NCBI GenBank assembly: GCA_947184155.2
Contig: CAMXCT020006445.1
Coordinates: forward strand, 1 to 64,000
Direction of reading: 5' to 3'
DNA: 64,000 nucleotides
Origin: Cladocopium goreaui
Taxonomy: Eukaryota > Sar > Dinophyceae > Suessiales > Symbiodiniaceae
The position numbers were made by a program, and so were the translations under genes. This document shows, piece by piece, positions 33,001-41,704 of this stretch; position 1 is the first letter of the stretch; each line of letters begins with the position of its first letter. Below the pieces are notes generated by a model. The model did not search any database. It was not told where the DNA came from and saw nothing but the letters and a program-made list of their open reading frames with translations.

Positions 33001-34548
33001 CGCACCACTTCCGGCAACAGCCAAGGAAAGTCCATTTGGACATATCGAGATCAGTGGGGTGCGGATGATCACCAATGGTCGACAGAGCAACCATGGACTG
33101 GAGTCACAATTTTTACTGTCATCAAAGAGGAAACTGTGAACCATGCGCTAGAGGAAGACATCATGCATGTCGAAGAAGGTCAAGTTTTTGAATGTGAGAT
33201 TTTTCTTTCAGAATCGGAATGCCAAAAGATTTGTGAAGATCCACACCAGTTTCCAGTTCTTGCAGCAGCGGCGGCGAAGCGCCAACGAACTGAAGTAAAG
33301 CTGAGAGACCTCTCATTATCAGAACAAGCAGACTTTCAAAAGGCAAAAGAAAAGGAAATCAGTCAATGGCTAGACACAGAAACTGTACGGAAAATTTTGA
33401 GGTCCAGAATCCCAGACAAGAACATTCTTCGATGCCGGTGGGTACTTACATGGAAGGATTTAGATCCGCAAGAGGCACTTGTAGAAGGCAAGTCACGTAA
33501 ACCTAAGGCACGTTTGGTGGTGCTTGGATATGAAGATCCTGACCTCACAGAGATTCCGCGGGATTCACCGACCCTTCAAAAAGAATCTCGTTCTTTATTA
33601 CTCCAACTTTGTGCCTCCAGAAAGTGGCGAGTTAGGAGCTTCGATGTGAAAACTGCGTTTTTACGTGGATCCCATCGAGACAACCGGGTGTTAGGCCTGG
33701 ATCCTCCTCCGGAACTTCGCACGAAGATGGGTCTGAAAGATACAGAAATTTGTGAGTTACTCAAGTCAGCCTATGGGCTTGTCAATGCACCTTTCCTATG
33801 GTATTCAGAGTTGAAGGACTACCTGATTCACCTAGGCTTTGTGCTGAGTCCCTTAGATCCCTGTGTATTCGTGTTAGCTGACCAGCAGGGCAATGTTCAC
33901 GGAGCCATCGGCACTCATGTTGATGACGGTCTTTGTTTTGGTGACAGTGTTTTTGATGCCGCTTTGACTCAGCTGGAATCTCGCTATCCTTTTGGAGCAA
34001 AGAAAGAGTCTGACTTTGTTTTCACTGGAATCCATATCAGTCAGGACGCCCAATATAATATTCATTTGGACCAGACTGACTATGTCCGGAATATTGAACC
34101 AATCTCAATCGATCGTTCCAGAAGGAAGCTTGAGCAACTTGAAGTGGCTGACGCTGAACGTCAGGGCCTGAGAGGACTCATAGGGTCCTTACAGTATGCA
34201 GCCTCAAATACCCGACCTGACATTTCGGCACGTTTGAGTTTTCTGCAATCCAAGATTAACTGTGCCAAAATTCATGACTTGCTGGAAGCCAACCGTTTAC
34301 TTGGTGATGCACAGAAACATGCTCACATTGGTGTCACGATTTCCAGTATCCCCGATGATGAAATTCGTATGGTAGCGGATGCTTCATTTGCTACTCGTGA
34401 GAAACAGCAATCTCAAAAGGGGGCTTTGTTTCTGGCTGTTCATCAAGATGTTTTTGGACAACAAAAAGCCTTGTCTAGTCCACTCACATGGTACTCCAAG
34501 TGGCATCCACCTTGGCTTCAGAAACTTTTGCTCTTTCATCCGCTGTAG
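27010..34548 (+). CDS. Copia Gag-Pol polyprotein with inserted methyltransferase-like domain
   Basis: 2,512 codons from the first ATG (the frame is open from a GTG at 26998). Order by residue: Gag-like helical region 1-300; zinc knuckle C331, C334, H339, C344; aspartic protease with D523 in DLGAS, where family members usually have D-T/S-G; a stretch at about 742-934 that looks like off-frame reading of another ORF; methyltransferase-like domain about 985-1260 (LDVLEVYC at 987, PRC at 1046-1048, LEQP around E1102); an unassigned region about 1270-1480; integrase zinc finger H1499, H1503, C1531, C1534 and catalytic D1561, D1621, E1657 (35-residue D-E spacing); reverse transcriptase with D2212 and HVDD at 2303-2306; RNase H beginning with D2457. 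The frame ends early at 34548, inside RNase H. The rest of that domain continues in other frames downstream. Very long for a Copia polyprotein. Confidence 0.9.
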   Translation: MSADGEASGSQGPGGSASFLPWHLIPSFDPGETDLSDYTRRLEFLAGIWPSDQLQHLAPRAALMCKGSAFQKVLRLDPEKLKVKSPDGVKLIVTTLGGVWGKTVLENKYEKFEKAIYSISQRQDESNDSYLARHEILFEDLISQGAQLSEMRAYILLRNSTLSPEDKKKVLVESKGDLKYDTVTNAIRMLGAKFFQDVQGNQKISKTKTYDVNYVQKLEEEPHFDDSSHAFQLDHVDLTEALVDQFIQEGDEDALVVQQFEDAMIDTIQNDQEMTAYMNAYVEARKRLTEKTKSRGFWPVRAKGSGKKGKGKNPFMRSRKPLALRIAESECRLCGVRGHWKAECPKRFSATPASVPKAQPVNAMISVTDTCDDEADVFVMESYADLPVPLSHAAQVPQGFGSVVHSHNCCVCWGLKDNGDIRQSHGMYYNQVKNRMQCLLKSISHPANRWKGPESPLSNPSPMTMPDDSVPSGSLQPVSVSSDSMMSCRSKHVHTGEHESTAAEQSSVEPIMFATSSTVGILDLGASQTVMGRHQVPEFLGNLPAEIRKQVFEKPVQMSFRFGNNSTVPCRHAMFVPVDKFWIKIAIVDSRTPFLISNNVCRSLGAVIDTTAQTIHFKQLGCTLPLSLSGKKLFLLDVCDLIAQKPPRPVEPRENDASACDRVLVCQSLDHSNDQNSTGLKDVHSENPAPTSIQAENQHAESKPDVGDVPPCLHVQPVLAKDSHLHLDPSPSVLSVRVSRSHVHETTGRSIRSGEAEDRPSREDSGAQSDELCPAVPNDNQVWRSQDRQDVWGSSAERPSILPMVPEEVCREREARAHGVCPLPGPLRGATGSADGEGRTRSSQDDSSQSQGQECSNAVVHRRIYDGFCDRSGRGRSLGGPDREPEVPAGRDPQQPAARSTGRCSEPTDGADPTADMPDVHHGISRTASAIETSLLERCVEEYNAFVKTMNSEVCASVSETNPILQEMRVFFFQHGFDPSVHNQPRLDVLEVYCSSESQLTQQCLRQGLRAKRFCLQDGDLSEQSGRFKLYEVLMKHRPRHIWTAPRCKAWCRWSQFNAGRSVAMAEQVMQARDADQVHLQLCDALFQYQCIMGPSFHYHLEQPKGSHMIFQEPLQSIVNKSIRACCDMCTAGKLRNPETQQFLQKGTQIFTSSAIMGRCLEQLTCNHQHQHSPVAGSFRDSEGHHQKVSTYSELYTQTFGIRMARAILASKSASETAQHACPETAFGVDTESSRLESESKRRRLNAKTSNPPGYDGPDAGPSDSIESDTNVPKLDEAIKVSWSQILQQALHAAPRVGSLVLERGELFETIQNVCPDYQIRVIELCKGADRFRKPPTKLAKHEAPWRMTFGLHRHSLEPFEPTPWIHWESMSNRQMCSSAPPSRILISVFARQVGKQGEVSNQSNDAEANLNPRKHELEPSMDMQNKRFKSEHDNPDVPLSAQPNPSTSEVVEQSGDVPCSRQTCNRDIEQLAESTAQHGPKYLSLKPAVRQWISKIHHNLGHPNCQKLKNVLSQQGYAPEILQGVDDFRCSTCHEVQGPRISRPAAISEIREFNDSIGCDLITWTSPKSHKQFQFLHVIDAATNFQAAIPVFRTDASALHEALQDCWFHWAGPSKQLVADNASGICSDEFIQLAQGLDVHLRIVAAFAHWQLGRTERHGDILQHMLEKFDHDHPLENHEQFKMALRECCNAKNSLSRFRGYTPEILVLGKARKLPGSLSEETGTASQHLADSETPEGLAFRENLAKRESARLAFVHADHSEKLRRAFLRRQRPHRGHFSSGAFVMFRRPGRGENPGQWHGPARVIVQEAEHVIWVSFASRVYRVAPEHVRVLSEREAGEQMSNMSKSDMSMPPKEVGRGVFQYEDLTGIPAIMPEENMPIPSENVTSENPPQIQIDADHQPDSEPSMPPPSIHSNEYTPTTPLSNIPDDNVNPETVTNPVEVPVPGDSSDDDLVMEDAWICQNDKVIRVHHRPRTAAFDPSTCSDCPVDLLSICGERTTSGNSQGKSIWTYRDQWGADDHQWSTEQPWTGVTIFTVIKEETVNHALEEDIMHVEEGQVFECEIFLSESECQKICEDPHQFPVLAAAAAKRQRTEVKLRDLSLSEQADFQKAKEKEISQWLDTETVRKILRSRIPDKNILRCRWVLTWKDLDPQEALVEGKSRKPKARLVVLGYEDPDLTEIPRDSPTLQKESRSLLLQLCASRKWRVRSFDVKTAFLRGSHRDNRVLGLDPPPELRTKMGLKDTEICELLKSAYGLVNAPFLWYSELKDYLIHLGFVLSPLDPCVFVLADQQGNVHGAIGTHVDDGLCFGDSVFDAALTQLESRYPFGAKKESDFVFTGIHISQDAQYNIHLDQTDYVRNIEPISIDRSRRKLEQLEVADAERQGLRGLIGSLQYAASNTRPDISARLSFLQSKINCAKIHDLLEANRLLGDAQKHAHIGVTISSIPDDEIRMVADASFATREKQQSQKGALFLAVHQDVFGQQKALSSPLTWYSKWHPPWLQKLLLFHPL
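29234..29803 (+). CDS. Complete ORF in another frame inside Gag-Pol, ExoX-C-like
   Basis: 189 codons, ATG to TAG, one base ahead of the Gag-Pol frame. Residues 40-63 fit the pattern FG..K.GK.Y.EV...DP.Y..W, which resembles the small domain at the C-terminus of exonuclease X-like proteins (similarity judged by eye). Then come a Lys/Ala basic patch at 106-114, an acidic LEEDDLWEAL at 131-140 and a likely coiled coil at about 153-181. Third codon positions are strongly C/G, unlike the rest of Gag-Pol. The Gag-Pol frame here is Arg/Ser/Gly/Pro-rich and looks non-coding, though it stays open. I infer a captured gene or exon that preserved the host frame. It could instead be an accessory ORF normal for this lineage, reached by frameshifting or its own mRNA. 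Confidence 0.6.
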   Translation: MSMKQLADRFEAVKQKTGQAEKTAELSQMSYAQLSQMTIKFGEAKIGKMYGEVLQNDPRYCQWFLKKYAESEKPEHMEFAHFLALYVERQEALMEKAEPDLPKMTRAKAKAKSAAMPSFTEGSMMGSVIDLEEDDLWEALTENQKSQQAEIHNSQRLDQLEGALSQLMGQIQQLTCQMSIMASREQPAP

Positions 34549-34907
34549 ATCTCCTCAATTGGCTGCGCCTTGCCTGGTCCTGGTTGAGAAATCCAACTAT
34601 ACCATGGCAAACTCCCGAGAAGGTTTGGCTCAGTGAACCACCCAGCATAGCTGTAGTCGATTGCAAATCCCTTTATGATGTCATCTCTAAGAATACGACT
34701 CCACAATGTCAAGAGCATCGTACTTTGATTGAGGCACTGGTGATCAAAGTCATGGATCCATATCAACTCCGAGAGTTCCTCAAACATAAGTACTGTTGCT
34801 TGCACGATGTTCAAGAAATCCTCAAGCAGCGAGCCGACAAGAAAATATTCAACAAGGTATCAGACCTCATTCGGTCCATTCAGCAGCACAACTTGCAGAC
34901 GCCCTAA
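34488..34907 (+). pseudogene. RNase H continuation, shifted -1 from Gag-Pol
   Basis: After a conserved-looking PLTWYSK the main frame turns to nonsense, while this frame picks up ASTLASETFALSSAVD and then AVVDCKSLYD and LKHKYCCLHDVQEILK, typical of the Copia RNase H end. The switch lies at about 34497-34503 and would need one extra base to restore. It reads well until about 34865 and then also degenerates. Either the copy is damaged or the assembly has an indel. Confidence 0.75.
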
Positions 34908-34981
34908 CCAAAGTCAACACGAATGCCAAAATGGCAATTCTCCTCCCTGGCCTGCCTGGGGTTAATCCATCTAAAAGATAA
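34853..34981 (+). pseudogene. Last part of Copia RNase H, second frame change
   Basis: A third frame carries AAQLADALTKVN, matching the DAQLADALTK ending typical of Copia Pol, then runs to TAA at 34979. Relative to the preceding segment it is again shifted -1, with the change near 34865-34885. Two losses of frame within 400 bp contrast with about 7.5 kb of intact frame upstream. Confidence 0.7.
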
Positions 34982-34995
34982 AAACTATAAATAAT

Positions 34996-35011
34996 AAAGA
35001 AATTTTGGGAG
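34996..35011 (+). promoter_or_regulatory. Candidate polypurine tract
   Basis: A purine-rich run interrupted by four T (AAAGAAATTTTGGGAG) ends exactly at the start of the right LTR, where plus-strand priming must occur. The position is right but the tract is weak. Confidence 0.45.
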
Positions 35012-35353
35012 TGTGATTTATCTATTTCCCAAACCTTGTGCACCAATCCGGGTTGTGTCACTGCCATGTCCGCATGCTTGACCAAAGGGGTTTGCCAACT
35101 TCCTCGGCATCCGGCATTTTGCTTGAAGGCCCAAGAGGGGTTGACCTGTGGTGTGCCTTGGAAAAGGGGCACTAGGCGCGTGGTCGTAAGTGAAGCCATA
35201 GGGTTGGCCTTTTACATCATTTCCATAGATCGAGGACGATCTTCCTTTGGTTATTGGTTCAGGAGGACCCCATCTCTTATCTTGGTTGGATCAGGGAATC
35301 CAAGGTCTATCTTCACCTGGAGGTTCAAGGCCCCTACCTTTGCATCATCCGCA
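35012..35353 (+). repeat. 3' LTR of the Copia element
   Basis: Same 342-bp sequence as the left LTR, with the same TG and CA ends. It follows the short purine tract directly. It would supply the 3' end of the element's transcript. Confidence 0.95.
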
Positions 35354-35359
35354 AAATAT
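35354..35359. repeat. Target-site duplication, right copy (AAATAT)
   Basis: Perfect match to 26524-26529 and directly abuts the CA end of the right LTR. It shows that the two LTRs belong to one insertion. Confidence 0.85.
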
Positions 35360-35489
35360 ATGTATTTATATATATATATATATTGGTATGTCCTGGATTG
35401 TCCTGGTATGTATATATATCTATATATACATATATATGTACATAGATAGATATAGATTGTAAGGTATCTCAGGAAGAACATCATGCAAA

Positions 35490-35560
35490 ATGTTGATTCG
35501 AAACTGGAGTTGGTGCTGATGGAAAAACGTGCTCAGGGCCATGGCATTGCGGATTCATGG
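35490..35560 (+). CDS. Candidate exon, unknown protein
   Basis: The plus strand after ATCTCAG reads NVDSKLELVLMEKRAQGHG and then IADS. Borders uncertain. Confidence 0.28.
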
Positions 35561-35769
35561 ATGGTCCACCACAGCATTGGGATAGTCTTGGGTGGGTCAC
35601 TTTGGGTGGGCCTCTGTAAAACCATAACAGGCACGGGTTGCCCAAAAAATAGTACCGCTGTGTGAAGAAACTTAAATTGCCACAAATTGAGGGGCACCAC
35701 CCAATCTTTGGACATGCTTGGACACATCCAATGCATTCCAATGCAACATCAGGGGGCAGGGTAAGCCGC

Positions 35770-35844
35770 CTGCGAAGCCACGGAATTCTCTGTGGCGGTG
35801 AAACTCTCCTGAGACTTGTGCATGGTCACTTGGCTGATCCTATC
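35770..35844 (-). CDS. Exon, hydrophilic
   Basis: The minus strand has acceptor AAATCTCCACCTTTACAG, then DRISQVTMHKSQESFTATEN and SVASQ. The likely end is a GC donor (CAG|GCGGCT), a form known in dinoflagellates. Unknown protein. Confidence 0.42.
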
Positions 35845-36341
35845 CTGTAAAGGTGGAGATTTACCCGCTAAAAGAAAGGTCCATCTCAGTTTCTCAATCT
35901 TCAAGAAACCTGATTTGATCATTGAAAACCAACTACTTCTGGCCAGCATGACATAACCTCTCATGTTCAGCCATGACAAGGGCCATCAACCACTGTTCAT
36001 TGCGATTTACACAGGTCCCACATTTGAAAGTGCTGAGGCTTTGAATCCAGCTGAAGGCAGTTGGAATGATGGTCATGTGTTGAGCATGTACACCCCCCAA
36101 CATTGATACAATGGGATTTAAATGATATTCAAGATGGATTTAATGGGGATTTGTATAATCAACATGGGTCCCAAAAACATATATTATCCACTGGGAAAAG
36201 GATCGTTCAGAGACATCTTTGGAGTTGGGCGTGTCACTTGTCAATCTTGGCCAGTTCACATGGGTTTGCCTGAAATATGATACCCTGTTCCATCCATTTA
36301 GTCATGAAAAATTCTATTGAACAATGGTTGCTTCGGTGTAA

Positions 36342-36446
36342 TACCCTCTGGTAAACAAACATAGCTATGGAAAAGCACCATTTTTAATGGGAAAACTCAC
36401 TCTAAATGGCCATTTTCAATAGGAAACTGTTAGTTTACCAAAGGGT
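36342..36446. mobile_element. Family A element
   Basis: TACCCTCTGG to CCAAAGGGTG with palindromic core. A right-half fragment of the same subtype is at 36833-36909. Confidence 0.7.
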
Positions 36447-36920
36447 GTCCCAACCAATTGTGGATTACAAAACCACCAATTTGCTGCAACGAATCCCAAG
36501 ATGTTGATGCTAAATCTCCAAATATTATCACCATAGATATCTGCCCCATGTTCCAAATAATCCCCACATACACATATGTACATGGAGTTTTCCCCTAAAT
36601 CATACATTTGAGATTGGGATGTTCCATTGTAAACCAACTATTTTAAGGGGATCCACCATTTTATGGAAACCCCAATATAATTATATGGATAATATTTTTT
36701 TGCAAAAGAACTGCAAGCCAAATGACAAACGCCGCCTCTGCAAGTAATACAGGAAATTGGAAATGGACATCTATCTATCCATCTATCTATCCATCCATCC
36801 ATCCATCTATATAGAGAGAGATAAATATATAAAGCACCTTTTTAATGGGACAACTCACTATTTCAATGGCCATTTTCAATAGGAAACTGTAAACGTTTAC
36901 CAAAGGGTATTAATACACGC

Positions 36921-37021
36921 CCAGCGGCCAGGATCTGTCGGGCGATCATCAAGATCCGACCGGCCGTGGGTTTCTTGGGATGCGCCTGGGGTCCACGGGA
37001 TCCACAGAACATGGCCCAGTC
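36921..37021 (+). CDS. Candidate exon, unknown protein
   Basis: The plus strand after CACGCCCAGCGGCCAG reads ICRAIIKIRPAVGFLGCAWG and then PRDPQNMAQ in the frame with best third-base bias. A second frame is open too. Confidence 0.33.
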
Positions 37022-37157
37022 GAAATCGTGGATTTACCCATGGATTTAGCCGTGAAAAATGGAGTTTTTCCATAGTTTACCCATTAAAAATGGTGATTTA
37101 CCCATGATTTACCCATGACAAATGCCATGAATGGTTGATTTACCCATGAAAAATAGG

Positions 37158-37234
37158 TGATTTTCCATAGTTCTACCAGTTCTACCCATGATAAATGGAG
37201 ATGTTCCATAGTTATGTTAGTTTACCGGAGGGTA
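37158..37234. repeat. Family A right-half fragment
   Basis: Ends GTTAGTTTACCGGAGGGTA. The left side is replaced by a string of TTTACCCATGA repeats (37030-37160). Confidence 0.55.
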
Positions 37235-37239
37235 AATCA

Positions 37240-37855
37240 TAGCTACCTCCATGTGTATACCCTATTTGAGGCCCTATGAAACAGTCAGGTAGATGTGTTA
37301 AAAGCATCACCCATCAGGTAGGCTTTCGACCGTCCACGCGCTCTTGAGCATCTGATAGATCACGGGCCTTGGCTGCAAATGGCTGCAGCCATGCGCCACA
37401 AAAGAAATGGATGACCAAGTGGCTAAAGCATGCTAAAGCAATAACTATGGTGGTTCATTGTGGTTGGAGTCGGATGACCAATGATGACCATCATAACCAT
37501 CACAATTGGTCCATTTAAAGGGGATGATTTATCAGTGAGTTTGATTTATCCAGATGATAAGTGATTTATGATGATTAAACACTTATTCATAACCATCAGT
37601 TCATTGTGATAAATCAAAGCAATTCAGCCACTTCACACTTGGGCCATTTAAGGGGATGATTCTCCCAATGATAACCCACATTCAGCGCCAAAAAAAACAC
37701 CACATTTCTATCCCCTTTGCCGTTCAGGCACTGATTCCCTAAAATCAATCATGTTCTTGCTTATCCGTAGCATATGTAGCATATATACCATTATACTCCC
37801 ATGATATCCCCAATTATATCAATTAAAATAGCCATTAAACCTTATGCTCATCCCA
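37240..37855. other. Mostly no gene
   Basis: AT-rich. One weak minus-strand island near 37325-37375 reads KARDLSDAQERVDGRK but lacks a good donor. Confidence 0.35.
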
Positions 37856-37859
37856 GGCA

Positions 37860-37963
37860 TCAACCCCCTGCGCTGCCAAGCTGCTGTGCCAGGCGCGTCA
37901 ACAGCTGCTGTTGTGGAAGGCGATCTGAGAGCACCACATGCTGCACCCAACCTGGGCCGACCA
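37860..37963 (-). CDS. C-terminal exon, Gln/Leu-rich
   Basis: The minus strand after CGCCATCAATCGCCAG enters in phase and reads GPGWVQHVVLSDRLPQQQLL and then TRLAQQLGSAGG before TGA at 37860-37862. Third positions are strongly C/G. Amphipathic helix likely. Family unknown. Confidence 0.5.
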
Positions 37964-38170
37964 CTGGCGATTGATGGCGAAACACCAGGACTTCTTGTTG
38001 GATGATTCTTTGGGGAATTTAATGGGAGTCTAATCCATTTATTAAACATGTATATAGTATAACCAAGGTAGAACCTATTAATAGTGTACATATATATATA
38101 TATATACATACATATGTGTGTTTGTGTGAAATTGACATATTCCCAGTTAGATTCATGGATTATAAATCCG

Positions 38171-38290
38171 TTATAAACCACTGCTACTCTTCAACCAAAC
38201 ATAGCCGGGACATCCCGGAACCAAATACCGAAGTGGTGGCAAGCAGATGACAGCAGATGCAAGCAGCATGGGATTCCATGAACACAAATC
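38171..38290. CDS. Coding-like island, strand unresolved
   Basis: Plus: after CCAAACATAG it reads GTKYRSGGKQMTADASSMGF and stops, as a C-terminus. Minus: WNPMLLASAVICLPPLRY. No further evidence to choose. Confidence 0.28.
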
Positions 38291-38296
38291 ATAGAG

Positions 38297-38402
38297 TACC
38301 CTCTGGTAATTTAACATAGCTATTGAAAATGGCCATTTATAGTGAGTTTTCCCATTAAAAATTGTCATTTTCAATAGCTACGTTAGTCATTACCAGAGGG
38401 TA
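38297..38402. mobile_element. Family A element
   Basis: Clean copy, TACCCTCTGG to CCAGAGGGTA, very close to 43771-43875. Confidence 0.85.
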
Positions 38403-39104
38403 ACCAGTGACATCCAGTGAGCATGCCTCAAGTTAACAAGACAAATGGGACCCGACTGGACTCAACCCATGCAGCGCCCATGACTAGTCACTAGTCGCAC
38501 CGACTGGGCATGGTCGGAAACATGGCCGACAAAACGCTGCGATTTGAGGAATACGACGAATAGAACGATGCAGAAACCAACAATAAATTGGGATATTTCA
38601 TGGAGATATTTCATGGAGATATTTCATGGAATAGCATCCGTCTTTTCCCGGAGGACTTAGTTAGTATCAAATTGGGCAAACAACGAATCAAATATAATAA
38701 TCATTCAAAGGACTGCTTCAAAGCAGATCTAAAATTCTCGGAAATAGGCCAAAGAAGGCATCAAATGATGACCTATACACAGGGTTTCTAAGACAGAAAG
38801 TCGCTCCAGAGCAATGGATTCATCAAATTTGTCCGGCTGATTCTTATAGCCCTACGCGATCGCCTCAATTCTTTGATGTCTGTTTTCTCATGGTCTGTTG
38901 GCCAAAATTGCCCACCCAGATGTAACGTATGTAGACTTGGAATGATCTGGATTAATATCTTTCTGATTAAATCCCTGAATCCATTACCCGTAAAATAGAT
39001 CTGGATTAATCTCTTTCTGATTATAACATCTGAATTCAGGGGGTTTTCTGACGGTGAATTCCTCTGACTTAGAGGTTTTAGTAAAAAATCTCGGAACATC
39101 TGTG

Positions 39105-39198
39105 CTTCCCAAGGCCTAAAAGTTGCTGAGCCTCCAGGCGCAAGCCTGCCGCGCAGCCCAAAGCCGTCTGCTGAAGCTGCGCCTAGGGCCATTGAACT
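39105..39198 (-). CDS. Candidate exon, Ala/Leu/Gln-rich
   Basis: The minus strand after TTCAATGGCCCTAG reads AQLQQTALGCAAGLRLEAQQ and then LLGLG, helical with C/G third bases. No GT donor at the right place, so the end is unsure. Confidence 0.37.
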
Positions 39199-39593
39199 GG
39201 AGGAACTGGACATAAATGTGGCATACCCCATTATATGACCAGATTTACAAGGAAATGATGATAAATCTGGGGGTACCGCGGTACCCTATTTTTCGAACAA
39301 ACACAAGATTGGAAGACATGACCATTCAAAGGGATGGATGGAAAACACACCAAGCTCAAGGTATCCATGTTCAAGCTTAGAAATCGAACATGGAAGCCTA
39401 TAGGCCCGCCCACCTAATTCATTTCCAACTACAGGATAATGATCCATTATGATCATTTATGATCCAGATGATCATGGCAACATCCATGGAAACCCATGGG
39501 ATTTTACGAGAACACTCACATCCCTAGGGATTTTCCATTGGTTTCCTTAGTTCCAATGGGGGGTTTTCCATGATGTTCCATGGTACTCTGATC

Positions 39594-39694
39594 TCAGTCC
39601 CCGACAATCTTGGGCATCTTGCGGAACCACGAGAGCAAGGGATCTCGGACGCAGCGGTGAATCTCCTGCTTCCGTGGCCGAGGCTCCCAATGGG
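39594..39694 (-). CDS. C-terminal exon, basic
   Basis: The minus strand has acceptor AAACCGGTCTCTTCCCAG. Two bases complete a codon, then HWEPRPRKQEIHRCVRDPLL and SWFRKMPKIVGD, and TGA at 39594-39596. Strong third-base bias and no stop in between. It looks like the end of the minus-strand gene whose further exons may be 40424, 41111, 42465, 42948, 43218, 44924 and 45319. Family not recognised. Confidence 0.55.
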
Positions 39695-40232
39695 CTGGGA
39701 AGAGACCGGTTTTTCCCATACCCTATGGATCCAAGTATCTTCTTAGGAAGTGTTTGGGGTATAATTTACTATAATTTGGAGGGTTCAGTACCTTCTCAGA
39801 CAGTGTTTGGATCCATAGGGATAGGGTTTTTCCATGGGTTTTTCCATGCGAAAGGACGCCAATGAAGTTTTTCCTTGATGGCTTTGTAGGGAAAAAGTCC
39901 AGGCCACTCATTGTATCCATGGCTAATTTTCCCATGAAAGGTGTGGTTTGTTCCAAGTCAGTCTTAAGTCAATTCATTACCCAAAGTTGCGAAACTTTTT
40001 TTTGTGACAACTTGGTGGATGAGAACCGCTCGGGCCCTCCAAGTAACCACATGGCAATGGCTATATATACGTCTCTTTCTAAAGACCAAGGTTTTCTGTG
40101 ACCACATTCTTCAAGCGACTTGAAGGATCTGGGTGGTTTCAAGATGGCTATTGCATGCTATTCCTAGATATCCTCCTCTGGTGATGGAATGAAATCAAGA
40201 ATGAATGAACCAGGAAAACCCTATCTATAATC

Positions 40233-40333
40233 TGGGTAAAACAATAATAAACCACCCATTTGGATATGGTTTATACCACCTATTTATGGTGATTTGGGGA
40301 ATTGTTTATTCTTGTTTTACATTGTTTTACCCA
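40233..40333. repeat. Inverted-repeat element, family D
   Basis: TGGGTAAAACAATAATAAACC to ATTGTTTTACCCA. Copies at 41300-41412 and 56614-56694 share ends built on AATGTGG and GTAAAACAA. Confidence 0.65.
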
Positions 40334-40423
40334 CATTATTATCTTTTTATTTGCCTAATAGTTAATCACATCCAAGCATCCATAATGTCAAGTCTGGATT
40401 AATCATCTGTTTAGTGTCTGTTT

Positions 40424-40491
40424 AGGGAACTCCCGAGGCTGTGGACAGCGCCACCTCCAACTCCTTGGTACTGGTCAGCACTGCCTCCAGT
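40424..40491 (-). CDS. Exon, helical
   Basis: The minus strand after CAGCCACCTTTGAG reads LEAVLTSTKELEVALSTASG in excellent codon bias. It would stop after GVP, so either this ends a gene or a donor (GTTCCC) precedes the stop. Confidence 0.45.
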
Positions 40492-41110
40492 CTCAAAGGT
40501 GGCTGGGAACCCCCCCTATAGCTGGATGTCTTTATAACTTAAATGGAAAAATGATCTAACAAATGAGGAGTTGCCATTGCCATGTGAGATCTTAGTAGGA
40601 CCATATATCAAATATTATCGGGGAAAAAACAATGGCAACCACACATGATGTGGGATTCGCAATCCCCCAAAACGACTTCCTTATGCCGCTACTTGGAATG
40701 ATTTACAATAGCCAAATATCATCCAAATATCTTCAAATGGGTGATATCTGGGTGACTATCCTTGTGGACCTCACATATCTCACACGTTCTCGGGGTTCCT
40801 ACGTGTCATCGCCTTCCGGATCCCCCATAGTTATGGCTAGCCTGAGACACCTGCCAGGAAAATAGCTGGATACTACACACTCTCTCTCTCTCTCTCCATG
40901 TAAATATACATAAATATATATATTCCCCCATGTATGACCAAAGCCACCCTTAAAGTCTATAAACCAGCAAAACACAACAAACGAAAAAACAAAAACACAC
41001 ACACACATCATCATCCATCTTGTCGTTGTCGAAGAGATTTGAGCACTTCAACCTAAAGAATGGGGATCAACACCTATTACGCCACGTCAAAGCAAGGGAT
41101 GAAGCCTTAC

Positions 41111-41172
41111 CATTTTCGGTTCCGCCTTCTGTGCTGTTCGCCAGGACTCACTGTCAGCATCGGCCAAGAGTC
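41111..41172 (-). CDS. Exon, unknown protein
   Basis: 62 bp with good borders: acceptor GATTTCCCGCCACTAAG, donor AAAATG|GTAAGG. The frame reads LLADADSESWRTAQKAEPKM. Hydrophilic helix. Confidence 0.48.
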
Positions 41173-41299
41173 CTTAGTGGCGGGAAATCGGCTCCTTGGA
41201 GGGTCTGAGTCAAGGGCAATTCTCTCTAAGGTGAGGCCCCCGAAAAACCCATGTAGAAATCCCACGAAGAATCCTTAGTAGATCAGTATTATAACGTAT

Positions 41300-41412
41300 A
41301 ATGTGGTTGAAACATGTTGAAACAATCATAAACCATCCCAGTCATCCCCATTTTTATAGGTGCTATAAACCATTCCCAAATGGCTGGTTTATGACATTGT
41401 TTTAGCCACATT
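41300..41412. repeat. Family D element
   Basis: AATGTGGTTGAAACATGTTG to ACATTGTTTTAGCCACATT, with AAACCATTCCCAAATGG inside. Confidence 0.55.
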
Positions 41413-41704
41413 GCTAACATATACTAACCATAGTTGTATCAATGGCCATTTCAGGGACCTAATTAAATTAAAAGTACCTCCATGTACCTACCATCTATAA
41501 ATTATAAGGCCTTCAGGGCCATGTAAGGGATCATGCTACAGTATCGCTTTTTCGGGTCCTGAAGTTCCCATTGGCATTGGAGGATCATCCCACGAATCGG
41601 ATGGTCAAGAAGCCGCCAAGGTATATGGTGAATCCCCAGTGGGAGTATCCATAGTCAACCATAGAACCATAGTTGGAAAAGGTTCCATAACTAAGGTTTA
41701 TATC

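Larger units (their letters stand above)
26530..35353 (+). mobile_element. Complete Ty1/Copia LTR retrotransposon
   Basis: An 8,824-bp element bounded by two 342-bp direct LTRs that both start TG and end CA and are flanked by the same 6 bp. Inside, in order, are a primer-binding site, one very long Gag-Pol frame, a short purine-rich tract and the right LTR. Integrase lies before reverse transcriptase, which defines the Copia order. It copies itself through RNA and cDNA and re-inserts. I found no difference between the LTRs by eye, so the insertion should be recent. The RNase H end of Pol is out of frame, so this copy may not be autonomous. It sits in TA/TG-rich simple repeat, just after a satellite block. 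Confidence 0.95.
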
